A stretch of DNA of 64,000 nucleotides, taken from positions 1 through 64,000 of the forward strand of contig NZ_JAJFAW010000009.1 in NCBI RefSeq assembly GCF_020711255.1. The letters run 5' to 3'. The notes under the pieces were generated by a model. That model did no database searches. It saw only the letters and a program-made list of their open reading frames with translations, and was not told where the DNA came from. Each line of letters opens with the position of its first letter. Position 1 is the stretch's first letter. Origin of the DNA: Hymenobacter plasmatis. GTDB taxonomy: Bacteria > Bacteroidota > Bacteroidia > Cytophagales > Hymenobacteraceae. The translations under genes were made by a program, and so were the position numbers. Positions 1 to 7,745 of this stretch are shown here, piece by piece.

Positions 1-198
1 TACCAATCGCCCAACCACTTCGAAACCCACCTTCAAACAACGTCCCATTTCTGTCCGGCTTAGCTAGACCACCTCAGGATGACCGCCTGTATTAAATAAA
101 ACAAGGGGCAAGTCAATGGTCGCGAACTATTAACCCCAAGCAGCAGTCCGACAGTTTCAGGCTTTGCCTTGTTTCGCCGTAACATAAATACCTGATAC

Positions 199-229
199 AA
201 CCCGCGCCCCCAGCGCGGGTTTCGTATTT
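199..229 (+). terminator. Terminator-like hairpin at the left edge
   Basis: A 9-bp perfect stem (AACCCGCGC / GCGCGGGTT) with a 5-base loop is followed by a T-rich stretch. No gene is visible to its left inside the window, so it may end a gene that lies mostly outside, or it may lie in the leader of the DUF2911 gene. The remainder of the first 267 bases shows nothing else that I can support. Confidence 0.35.
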
Positions 230-267
230 TTAGCCCCACAATCACCTCACCAACTTCTCCCCTTCTG

Positions 268-1158
268 ATGAGCAAGCATTTGCTGAATCTTCCCATTGCC
301 TTGGCCACCGCAGTTACGCTGCTGGCGGCTTCTTCTGCCCAAGCTCAAATCACGACGCCGCAGGCCAGCCCCAAAAGCACCGTTACGCAGCGCGTGGGCC
401 TCACCGACATTACCATTGTGTACTCACGCCCCAGCCTGAAAGGTCGGGCCGTGTTTGGCGACAAAACCCCGTTGGCTCCCCTGGGCCAGCGCTGGCGCAC
501 GGGCGCCAATGCCACCACTAGCATCAAGTTCTCGGACGATGTGACCATTGACGGCAAAAAAGTACCCGCCGGCGAGTACGGCATCTACACCATTCCTCGC
601 GCCAATGAGTGGACGGTGGTGCTGAACAAAAGCCTAAAGCAGGGCGCCGACGTGGAAGGCTTTAAAGAAGACCAGGACGTGGCCCGCCTCACCGTGAAGC
701 CCTACAAAGTGGCCAGCAAAGTGGAGACCTTCACTATCAACTTCACGGACATCACGCCCGGTACCGCCAACGTGGCCATGGAATGGGCCAACACCGGCGT
801 CAAATTCAAAATCATGGCTGACGTAGACAGCAAGGTGATGGCGCAGATTGACGAGAAAATCACCAAAAACGCCAACCCCTCGGCCAACGACCTCGCGGCG
901 GCCGCCGTGTATTACCTCGACAACAACAAGGACCTGAAGCAAGCCCTGGCCTGGATGGAGAAAGCCAACGCCACCGATGCCAAGTACTGGAACCTGAACA
1001 CCGAAGCTAAAATCCGGCTCAAGATGAAGGATTACGCTGGTGCTACGAAGGCTGCGGAAGCCTCGAAGAAAGCTGCGTTGGCTGCCACGCCGCCAAACGG
1101 CGAGTACGTGAAATTGAACGAAGAGCTGATGGCAGAAGCCAAGAAGGCTGGTAAGTAA
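268..1158 (+). CDS. DUF2911 domain exported protein
   Basis: This 296-residue protein begins with a clear signal peptide (hydrophobic core LPIALATAVTLLAASS, cleavage after AQA near residue 26). Residues 35-190 match the pattern of DUF2911 proteins common in Bacteroidota: VTQRVGLTDITIVYSRPSLKGR near the start, then LAPLGQRWRTGANATT and the GEYGIYTIP segment. The C-terminal 100 residues are Ala/Lys-rich and helical, resembling a pair of TPR-like hairpins. The molecular function of DUF2911 is not established; the protein should be periplasmic or surface-exposed. It is a single gene followed by a strong terminator. Confidence 0.85.
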   Translation: MSKHLLNLPIALATAVTLLAASSAQAQITTPQASPKSTVTQRVGLTDITIVYSRPSLKGRAVFGDKTPLAPLGQRWRTGANATTSIKFSDDVTIDGKKVPAGEYGIYTIPRANEWTVVLNKSLKQGADVEGFKEDQDVARLTVKPYKVASKVETFTINFTDITPGTANVAMEWANTGVKFKIMADVDSKVMAQIDEKITKNANPSANDLAAAAVYYLDNNKDLKQALAWMEKANATDAKYWNLNTEAKIRLKMKDYAGATKAAEASKKAALAATPPNGEYVKLNEELMAEAKKAGK

Positions 1159-1217
1159 AATCGGGAAGTTATTCCCAGCCAAGTTTCCACTTCAAGGAAA
1201 CCCACGTTTAAATACCT

Positions 1218-1252
1218 AAAAAGGCCGCAGCACAAGTGCTGCGGCCTTTTTT
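1218..1252 (+). terminator. Rho-independent terminator after the DUF2911 gene
   Basis: A long stem (AAAAAGGCCGCAGCAC / GTGCTGCGGCCTTTTTT) with a 2-base loop lies 60 bases after the stop codon. A-tract on the left and T-tract on the right make it bidirectional, which suits the convergent dehydrogenase gene ending at 1292. Confidence 0.9.
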
Positions 1253-1291
1253 GTGGCGGGTTGGGCTAAGGTTGGGCCAACCCCGATGAAC

Positions 1292-2083
1292 TTACCGCTG
1301 CGCGGGGTGCAGTTGGTTGTTCATGATGGTCGCCAGCATGGAGTCGGGAAGCACCAGGCTGGAGAAGAAGTTGACCTTGGCGGCCATGGTGGGCAGGCTG
1401 CGAGCGCCGCCTTCCATGAGTACATCGTACCCTTCTTCGGCTACTGCCCGGGCCGATACGGTGTGCCTGGCGGCGCGGGTGTTATCGGCGTGGGCCACGT
1501 GGAAGAAGTTGGTATCGGTGTTGGGCGGGCACAGCAGCGTCATGGTAACGGCCGTTTTTTGCTGCTTGAGCTCGTGCTGCACGGCTTCGGTAAAGCTGAG
1601 TACGAAGGCTTTGGTAGCGGCGTACACGGCCTGGCAGGGGCTGGGCGTGAAAGAAGATATGGCCCCGAGCTGGAGGATTCGGCCGGCGTTGCGGGCCAGC
1701 ATGTCGCGCAGGTAGAGCTTGGTGAGGTGCACCAGCGCAGCCACGTTCACTTGAATCATGGAGAGTTCGGTGGCCATGTCGGTATCGGAGAAGTAGCCGG
1801 TTTCGCCAAAGCCGGCATCGTTGACCAGGGCGTCTATCTGCAGGCCGCGCGCCGTGGTTTCGGCGTACAGCTTGGTTGGTGAATCGGGTAGGCTCAGGTC
1901 GAAAGGCAGGAGCACAATATCAACGCCCTCGAACTCCTGGTGCAGCAGGCGGGCCGCTTCCTTGAGCTCGTCGAGATGGCGGGCCACTAGCACTACCCGA
2001 AAATCGTCGCGGGCGAAGCACCGGGCTAGTTCGAAGCCGATGCCACTTGATGCGCCGGTAATTAATGCGGTTTGGTCGTTCAT
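1292..2083 (-). CDS. SDR family oxidoreductase
   Basis: A 263-residue classical short-chain dehydrogenase. It has the N-terminal NAD(P)-binding glycine motif GASSGIGFELA (residues 10-20), the NDAG motif in VNDAGFGETG in place of NNAG, and the catalytic YxxxK in VYAATKAF following the serine-bearing strand (GAISSFTPS). The Rossmann fold is expected to be cytoplasmic. Resemblance is to the DltE/YqjQ-like subgroup of SDRs that act on lipids or small aldehydes, but the substrate cannot be read from sequence. The gene is monocistronic and converges on the DUF2911 gene. Confidence 0.88.
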   Translation of the reverse strand: MNDQTALITGASSGIGFELARCFARDDFRVVLVARHLDELKEAARLLHQEFEGVDIVLLPFDLSLPDSPTKLYAETTARGLQIDALVNDAGFGETGYFSDTDMATELSMIQVNVAALVHLTKLYLRDMLARNAGRILQLGAISSFTPSPCQAVYAATKAFVLSFTEAVQHELKQQKTAVTMTLLCPPNTDTNFFHVAHADNTRAARHTVSARAVAEEGYDVLMEGGARSLPTMAAKVNFFSSLVLPDSMLATIMNNQLHPAQR

Positions 2084-2441
2084 GGCTTTAAGGGGTTAGG
2101 TGTAACATTTCATACCGAGAAGCAAGCAGTTAATCGTTTTGCTAGCCAAGGGAGTGGGTTCCCTTGGCTGCCCGAAGCGAAAAGTGCGGTCTTTTAAACA
2201 GCAGTTGCGCTTGTATAATTTACATAATTTTTGTTCATTATTCGCGCTAAACATTTCCAAGTAACAGCGTCATACTGCATTGCTCCTCATCCTCGCAAAC
2301 CTATTCTAAAGACCCACACCCCCAGAATTGGCTGCAACGCACTTTTCCAACCCAGTACAATGCCCAGGAAAGCAAAGAGGCGGCCTTTCGGTCGCCTCTT
2401 TGCTTTTTCATACTGTTGACTTAAGCCTTTGCTGGTTGGCG
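2084..2441. other. Intergenic gap between two minus-strand genes
   Basis: This 358-base gap holds the 5' region of the dehydrogenase gene and, at its right end, the terminator of the S15 hydrolase gene. The middle is AT-richer than its surroundings (about 2195-2290). A 62-codon open frame on the plus strand runs into the terminator and I do not regard it as a gene. Confidence 0.6.
2371..2409 (-). terminator. Terminator after the S15/CocE hydrolase gene
   Basis: Perfect stem AGCAAAGAGGCG / CGCCTCTTTGCT with a short loop containing CTTTCGG. It lies 33 bases beyond the stop codon of the minus-strand hydrolase. Confidence 0.85.
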
Positions 2442-4367
2442 TTACAGCACTTTTACTGTGAGCTTGGAAGCGTGCACGGGAGAATGGTATAGCCGGTGCG
2501 TGGCGGGCTGGAAGTCGCTTTCCTCAGCTTGGTAGATGTTGTCGACGTACTTCTGCGGGTTGCGGTCGACGAGCGGAAACCAGGTGCTTTGCACCTGCAC
2601 CATGAGGCGGTGGCCTTTGCGGAAGGTGTGCATGAGGTCCTGCACGGTGAAGGGCACGGCCGTCACCTGGCCGGGCACAAAGGGCTCGGGCTTGGCGAAG
2701 CTGTTGCGGAAACGGCCGCGCATCACCTCGGAACGCACCATTTGCTGGTAGCCACCGAGGTGCACGTTGGGCAGGGTACGCGGGTCGTCGGGCGTGTTGC
2801 CGGGGTACACGTCGATGATTTTCACTACCCAGTCGGCGTCGGAGCCGGTGGTGGCCACTTGCAGCAGCGCCTGAATGGGGCCGGCCAGGGTCAGGTCCTC
2901 GGTGAGCACGTCGGTCTGGTAGGTGAGCACATCGGGGCGGCGGCTGGCAAAGCGCTGGTCGTCGGTCATGTACTCCTTGGTCATGCCGGTGGCGGTGGCT
3001 TCGGTGAAGGGCACGGGGTGGGCCGGGTCGCTGAGGAACTGGTCAAACTCGGTACCGGTGGTGGGCTGTTCGAAGCTGATTTTGCCGTTGGGCTGGAAAT
3101 AGATGGTGCGGTCCTGAGCAGCTTTGGGTGGCCATGCATCGAAGGTGCGCCACTGGTTGGTGCCGCTTTCAAATACGTAGGCCTCGGCGAGTTTAGCGGG
3201 CTTGCCGTCTTTCAGATAAGATTTGAAGAACGGAGCCTCTACGTTTTGCTGGTACCAATAAGAGGGCGACGGGCCGTAGTTCACGTTGCCTAGCATCTCG
3301 CCGGTGCCGCGGGCCCAGCCGCCGTGTATCCAGGGGCCCATCACGAGGCGGTTGGCGGTGCCGGGGTTTTGTTTTTCGATGCTTTGGTAGGTGTTCAGGG
3401 CGCCAAACAAATCCTCGGCATCGTTGAGGCCGCCCACGGTGAGCACGGCGGTTTTGATGTTGTGCAGGTGGGGCCGCAGGTTGCGGGCCTCCCAGAAGGC
3501 GTCGTAGTTGGGGTGCTGCATCAGGTCGTTCCAGAAGCCCACCTGGCCCTTGTAATAGCGGGCATCGGCGTTTTTGAGCGGGCCCATGCGCAGAAAGAAG
3601 TCGTAGCCATCGGGGGTGCCGTGCTGGAAGGCCGGGTTCTTAACGGCCGTGGGCGCGGGCCGGGGCAGGCCGAAGCTGGCCAGAAAGTTGAAGGCGTGGG
3701 GCAGGAAAAACGCGCCATTGTGGTGGAAGTCATCCCAAAACCAGTCGGCGATGGGGGCCTGCGGCGAGGCGGCCTTTAGGGCCTTGTGGCGGCTGAGCAG
3801 GCCGGTGGAGGTGTAGAAGCCCGGGTACGAAATGCCCCACTGGCCCACGCGGCCGTTGTTCTTCGGGCCCTTCTTGAGCAGGTATTCGATGGTGTCGAAG
3901 GTATCGGTGCTCTCGTCGGTGTCGGTTTTGCCGGTGTGCTTCTCCTTCTGCGGGCGCATATCCAGAAACTGGCCCTCCGACATGTAGCGCCCGCGCACGT
4001 CCTGAAACGCGAAAATATAGCCCTCGTGCAGCATGGTGCTGCTGGGACTGATGTTGGTTTTGTAGCGCCCCGGCCCGTACGGCCCCACCGAGTAGGGCGT
4101 GCGGTTGAGCATGATGGGGTAGCGCACCTGGTCGGCGTCTTTGGGCGCGTACACCACGGTATAGAGCTTCACCCCATCGCGCACCGGAATCTGGTATTCC
4201 GTCTTGGTGTAATGCTCGTGGATGTACAGCGTATCGGCGGCGGCCCGGGCGGCGGCCTCGGCATCGGTGACGGCCACGGGCTGGGGCAAGGCTTGAGCTG
4301 CGGCTCGGGTAGCCAGCAACAAGCCCAGCAAGGCATATGCAGCAGAGCGGTAAATGGTTTTTTTCAT
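2442..4367 (-). CDS. CocE/NonD (S15) family hydrolase
   Basis: This 641-residue exported alpha/beta hydrolase has a signal peptide (ALLGLLLATRAAAQA, cleavage near residue 25). It resembles alpha-amino acid ester hydrolases and glutaryl-7-ACA acylases, which cleave acyl, ester or X-Pro dipeptidyl bonds. The N-terminal half is the hydrolase fold: residues 57-75 hold IPVRDGVKLYTVVYAPK, the nucleophile Ser180 sits in WGISYPGFY, the acid is probably in the GGLNDAED segment, and the His in GPWIHGGW. The C-terminal third (from about 480) is the jelly-roll domain typical of S15 enzymes. Length matches the family. The substrate is unknown; a periplasmic peptidase or ester hydrolase role is inferred. 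Confidence 0.9.
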   Translation of the reverse strand: MKKTIYRSAAYALLGLLLATRAAAQALPQPVAVTDAEAAARAAADTLYIHEHYTKTEYQIPVRDGVKLYTVVYAPKDADQVRYPIMLNRTPYSVGPYGPGRYKTNISPSSTMLHEGYIFAFQDVRGRYMSEGQFLDMRPQKEKHTGKTDTDESTDTFDTIEYLLKKGPKNNGRVGQWGISYPGFYTSTGLLSRHKALKAASPQAPIADWFWDDFHHNGAFFLPHAFNFLASFGLPRPAPTAVKNPAFQHGTPDGYDFFLRMGPLKNADARYYKGQVGFWNDLMQHPNYDAFWEARNLRPHLHNIKTAVLTVGGLNDAEDLFGALNTYQSIEKQNPGTANRLVMGPWIHGGWARGTGEMLGNVNYGPSPSYWYQQNVEAPFFKSYLKDGKPAKLAEAYVFESGTNQWRTFDAWPPKAAQDRTIYFQPNGKISFEQPTTGTEFDQFLSDPAHPVPFTEATATGMTKEYMTDDQRFASRRPDVLTYQTDVLTEDLTLAGPIQALLQVATTGSDADWVVKIIDVYPGNTPDDPRTLPNVHLGGYQQMVRSEVMRGRFRNSFAKPEPFVPGQVTAVPFTVQDLMHTFRKGHRLMVQVQSTWFPLVDRNPQKYVDNIYQAEESDFQPATHRLYHSPVHASKLTVKVL

Positions 4368-4477
4368 AGAAAAGCAGCTGGCTGGCCCCCACGCGGCGGC
4401 CGGAGCGAAGGTAGTAGCCGCGCTGCTAATCTGTTAGGCCAATGGGCCGTCTTACAGTGGGCCAACCCCGGCGGCCG

Positions 4478-5374
4478 CTAGTGCTTCTTGCCCCTCCCCT
4501 GCAGTATCAGCAGGCGCTTCACGTTGTCGACCTCTATCTCATTGGGCTGGGTGGCCAGCACCCGCCGGATATCCTTGGCTGAGCGCCCGCCAAAAACCAC
4601 CACCGACAAGCCCGCCGCGCGGGCCTGGGCTGTTTGGTCGGGCGTTACCCGGTCGGCATCCAGCACAATGGTGTGCACTTTTTCCGCCTTGGCCAGGCGA
4701 AGCCCGGTGCCGAAGTCGTCGGACGCTATTTCCAGGCCGATGCGCACCTTGGGCATGGCGGCGCGCACCAGCGGGATGGTACCGGCCTCCTGGGTTACCA
4801 GCAGCACCTGCTGCGGCGGCACATGGTAGCGGCTCAGGCTCCGGGCAATCTGGCGGATAAAGGCCGGCGTGCGGTCGTGCTGGTGGCCGGCGGGGAGGCA
4901 GAGGTCGTCTTCGTGCAGGTCGAGGTGCAGGCGCGGAAAGCTGGGGCGCCGGCTCAGGCGGGCCAGCAGCGTATCGAAGGTGACGGGCCGCTCGTGCTGG
5001 AACCAGTCGTAGGGCCAGCCGCCGCGGTAGCGCAGTTGCACCAGTTCGGCGGCCGGGTGCTGGCTCACGCAGCCCTGGCCGGTGCTGCTGTTTTCGAGTT
5101 TCTGGTCGTGGTAGAGCATCACCACGCTATCCTGGCTCAGCTGCAGGTCGATTTCGGAGCCGTCGGCCCCCAGCTGCAGGGCGTGGCGCACGCCGCGCCA
5201 GCTGCTCGGGGGTCGGAAGTTGAAGGGGCTGATGGGGGTAAAAAAGCCTGAGCCCGCGTGGCCCAGCACCACCAGCTTGGGGTTGGCAACTGGCTTAGTG
5301 GCCGTGCAGGCGGCCAGTAGCACGACAAAAAGCGCCCGGACGGCCCCGAAAAGAGCGGAATAGTTTCTCATCAA
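4478..5374 (-). CDS. Glycerophosphodiester phosphodiesterase-like lipoprotein
   Basis: A 298-residue protein with a lipoprotein signal (VVLLAAC, lipid-bearing Cys23). The TIM-barrel GDPD family is recognised from GHAGSGFF near residue 38 (canonical HRG replaced by HAG), the metal ligands in GSEIDLQLSQD, and the second His in MLYHDQ. GDPD enzymes hydrolyse glycerophosphodiesters to glycerol-3-phosphate and an alcohol. The Arg of HRG, which normally contacts the phosphate, is missing, so activity or substrate may differ. It sits 81 bases after the PAP2 gene and may be cotranscribed with it, giving a lipid-headgroup salvage pair. Confidence 0.78.
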   Translation of the reverse strand: MMRNYSALFGAVRALFVVLLAACTATKPVANPKLVVLGHAGSGFFTPISPFNFRPPSSWRGVRHALQLGADGSEIDLQLSQDSVVMLYHDQKLENSSTGQGCVSQHPAAELVQLRYRGGWPYDWFQHERPVTFDTLLARLSRRPSFPRLHLDLHEDDLCLPAGHQHDRTPAFIRQIARSLSRYHVPPQQVLLVTQEAGTIPLVRAAMPKVRIGLEIASDDFGTGLRLAKAEKVHTIVLDADRVTPDQTAQARAAGLSVVVFGGRSAKDIRRVLATQPNEIEVDNVKRLLILQGRGKKH

Positions 5375-5455
5375 AAGGGAATGCTGGCACGCGCCAGTGG
5401 CCCTCTGAACGGCAAATAGCAGTCGAAGTTGGCAGGGCCAACTAATATGGGGCAG

Positions 5456-6103
5456 CTACACCGCCAGCTCGGCGGGGCGGGTGGCCTGGTCCAGGCGGCC
5501 AAACAGGAACGTGAGTGCCACCACCAGCCACAGGCTGGCCCACACGTCGCTGAGGTAGTGCGCGCCCAGCACCAGCCGCCCCAGCCCAATGAGCCCGGGC
5601 AGCACCAGCAGCGGCACCCGCCAGCGCGGAAAAGCCACGGCCAACGGCAGAAACAAGCTGAAATAAACGGCCGTGTGGTACGACGGAAACGAGTCGTTGT
5701 GCGGCCCAACTGCCCACAGGCCCGTGCCTGGGTAGCCGCCCGCAAACTGTACTTCGGGCCGCAGGCGGTGCACGGCCCCTTTCAGCACATTGGCCAGCAC
5801 CATGCTGAACTCGTGGGTGAGCAGCAGGATGAGAAACAGCGTCGCGCCGCGCCGCTTCAGCGCATACCGCCCGATGGCGAAGGCCAGCCCCAGCGCCAGA
5901 AAAATAATGGGAATGCCCACCACGTGCACCATCAGCGCATTGTGCACGGCATCGGCCGCAGCCGTAATTGAGCTAAAAAACGGCGCGGCCCAGCTCAACT
6001 GCTGCTGCACAAACAGCGCCAGCGGCTGGTCGAGAAACAGGATAAGCAACGCACAAAACGGCAGCGTAAGGGTCGAGAAAGCAAGGAATTGGCGCAGCGT
6101 CAT
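5456..6103 (-). CDS. PAP2 family membrane phosphatase
   Basis: A 215-residue integral membrane protein with about six hydrophobic segments. The three-part phosphatase signature is complete: KGAVHRLRP (KxxxxxxRP), PSYHTAV (PSGH-like, with Tyr in place of Gly), and RLVLGAHYLSDV (SRxxxxxHxxxD-like). PAP2 proteins remove phosphate from lipid phosphates such as phosphatidic acid or undecaprenyl pyrophosphate on the outer side of the inner membrane. A role in lipid or carrier recycling is inferred. It lies upstream of the GDPD-like lipoprotein on the same strand. Confidence 0.87.
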   Translation of the reverse strand: MTLRQFLAFSTLTLPFCALLILFLDQPLALFVQQQLSWAAPFFSSITAAADAVHNALMVHVVGIPIIFLALGLAFAIGRYALKRRGATLFLILLLTHEFSMVLANVLKGAVHRLRPEVQFAGGYPGTGLWAVGPHNDSFPSYHTAVYFSLFLPLAVAFPRWRVPLLVLPGLIGLGRLVLGAHYLSDVWASLWLVVALTFLFGRLDQATRPAELAV

Positions 6104-6118
6104 GCTAAATAAGTAGCG

Positions 6119-6180
6119 TGGACTCGGCGAGTCCGCGCGTGGCGGAACGTTCTTCTACCCGCACGGACTCGCCGAGTCCA
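6119..6180. repeat. Inverted repeat TGGACTCGGCGAGTCCG
   Basis: Two 17-base arms (TGGACTCGGCGAGTCCG and its exact complement) flank a 28-base loop. Each arm is itself nearly palindromic (GGACTCGGCGAGTCC). It fills the gap between the aspartate kinase stop and the PAP2 start and has no T-tract. Confidence 0.85.
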
Positions 6181-6189
6181 GGCTACGGC

Positions 6190-7566
6190 TTATCCAATGG
6201 CCTGGTTCAGGGCGACAATAGCTGCCTTGTATTCGTCCCGGCCCACTATGAATTGAATATTTACTTTGCGCAGGGCAAAGCCCGCGCTGCGGATATTGAT
6301 TCCCGCGTCGGCTAGGGCGCCGGCGGCGCGGGCCAGCAGGCCGGGCTCGTCGATGTTGGAGCCAATGAGGCAAACCAGGGCCGCGTCTTCGATGGTTACC
6401 TTCTCGTACTTGGCGTTTAGCTCGTCGAGCAGCGCCGCCTGCAGGTCTTTCTGCCAGATAAGCAGCGTGATACTGTTGGCGCTGGTCGCCTTGAAAATGT
6501 AGCTGACGTTGAGGTCGAAGAACACCTGCATGAGGTGCAGGTCGAAGCCGGCCGTGCCCACCATCAGCGGGTCGTGAATGTCGATTATCACCACCTTATC
6601 GGTGCCGGTGATGACTTCGATGTGCTTGCGCGGGCTCACGTAGTCGCGCGTGATGAGCGTGCCGGGATGCTCGGGCTCGAAGGTGTTTTTGATGCGCAAA
6701 TCGATGGCATTGATTTCGAGCGGCTTCGATGCTTTCGGGTGAATAGCTTCCATGCCCACGTCGGCGAGCTGGTCGGCCACGTCGTAGTTGGTGAAGCCCA
6801 CCGGGTGGCAGCGCTCAATGCCGACCAGGTTGGGGTCGGCGGAGCAGAGGTGGTATTCTTTGTGAATGATGGCCTCCTGCGGCCGCACGGCCACGGCTAT
6901 CTTGCTGAACGTCACCTCAGAATAACCGCGGTCGAACTCGCGCATGATGCCCTCGGTGCCCTTGGTGTAGCCGGTGGCAATGCATATGGTATTGGCGAAA
7001 TCGATGCCCGCGAAGGTCTGTTTGATGCGCTCGTCGATGGTGAGCGGGTGCGCGTCGTCGAAGCCGCTGAGGTCGACGAGGGTGGCGTTGACGCCCCGGC
7101 TTTGCAGGATATTCACGGAGTTGAACGCCGAATGCGACTCGCCGATGGATGCCAGGATTTCGCGGGCGGCCTGCAGGATGTTGGTGCTGTTCACGTAGCC
7201 CGACGCCAGCACGTTGGTGAGGCTTTCGAGGTAGGTCTGGGCCTGGTCGATGCGCTGCTGAATGAAGGCGTCGGCCGCGGCCAGGTCGAGGCCCAGGGGC
7301 TCGTAGTGCGTGTTCAGGTCCTTGAGCTTGGTGGCCACGTCCTGCAGCGACTGCCGAAACTCCTGGTTCTGGGTGATGTGGTGGTACACGCCGGGAGCGC
7401 CGGTTTTCTTGTTCTCCAGCAGCCAGTTGGTGACGTTGGCATAGGCCGACACCACAAAAATGCGGTTGTACAACTCCGCCCCCTGGCGGCCGTGGAAGAT
7501 GATGTTTTCTAAGACATCGGAGAAGGCGGTCATCGAGGTGCCGCCGATTTTTTCTACTGTGAGCAC
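6190..7566 (-). CDS. Aspartate kinase, Ask_Ect-like
   Basis: Aspartokinase phosphorylates aspartate in the first step toward lysine, threonine, methionine and diaminopimelate. The protein opens with VEKIGGTSM (KxGGTS nucleotide site), continues with FVVSAYANVTN, and has a C-terminal ACT domain pair (about residues 320-458) for feedback control. VEKIGGTSM, ELYNRIFVVSAY and KKTGAPGVY resemble the subclass often found with ectoine genes (Ask_Ect), but no ect genes are present here. I chose the GTG at 7566 as start: the open frame continues upstream to 7647, but those codons are made of an inverted repeat arm and family members start just before the KIGGTS motif. Length from GTG is 458 residues. 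Confidence 0.85.
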   Translation of the reverse strand: MLTVEKIGGTSMTAFSDVLENIIFHGRQGAELYNRIFVVSAYANVTNWLLENKKTGAPGVYHHITQNQEFRQSLQDVATKLKDLNTHYEPLGLDLAAADAFIQQRIDQAQTYLESLTNVLASGYVNSTNILQAAREILASIGESHSAFNSVNILQSRGVNATLVDLSGFDDAHPLTIDERIKQTFAGIDFANTICIATGYTKGTEGIMREFDRGYSEVTFSKIAVAVRPQEAIIHKEYHLCSADPNLVGIERCHPVGFTNYDVADQLADVGMEAIHPKASKPLEINAIDLRIKNTFEPEHPGTLITRDYVSPRKHIEVITGTDKVVIIDIHDPLMVGTAGFDLHLMQVFFDLNVSYIFKATSANSITLLIWQKDLQAALLDELNAKYEKVTIEDAALVCLIGSNIDEPGLLARAAGALADAGINIRSAGFALRKVNIQFIVGRDEYKAAIVALNQAIG

Positions 7567-7620
7567 GGGATATTTCGCGAAAGGCGCAGGAGCCTGAGGA
7601 TGATTATTAAGACACAAAAG

Positions 7621-7714
7621 AACGTCATGCTGAGCTTGCCGAAGCATCTCTACCGCAATACTAAATTGAATTAGTTGCGCGGTAGAGATGCTTCGGCAAG
7701 CTCAGCATGACGTT
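7621..7714. repeat. Palindromic element, family A (CTTGCC variant)
   Basis: Two exact 36-base arms, beginning AACGTCATGCTGAGCTTGCC, are separated by a 22-base AT-rich loop. It belongs to the same family as elements near 10.4, 28.3, 35.6 and 38.4 kb by the shared GTCATGC-GAG-GAAGCATCT core. It lies between the PIG-L deacetylase and the aspartate kinase gene, overlapping the unused upstream part of the kinase frame. Confidence 0.92.
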
Positions 7715-7745
7715 TTAAAGTAAGTCAGCCGTGACGGTAGCGCTA

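Noticed and set aside
60..308. 82-codon minus-strand frame at the left edge
   Set aside because: Basic, low-complexity translation overlapping the start of the DUF2911 gene; no support.
2231..2419. 62-codon frame on the plus strand
   Set aside because: It reads through the hydrolase terminator and has no homologous look.
6190..7566. Start of an ectoine operon
   Set aside because: No ectA, ectB, ectC or ectD homologue next to the kinase.
7567..7647. N-terminal extension of aspartate kinase
   Set aside because: These codons come from the left palindrome arm; family members begin just before the KIGGTS motif.
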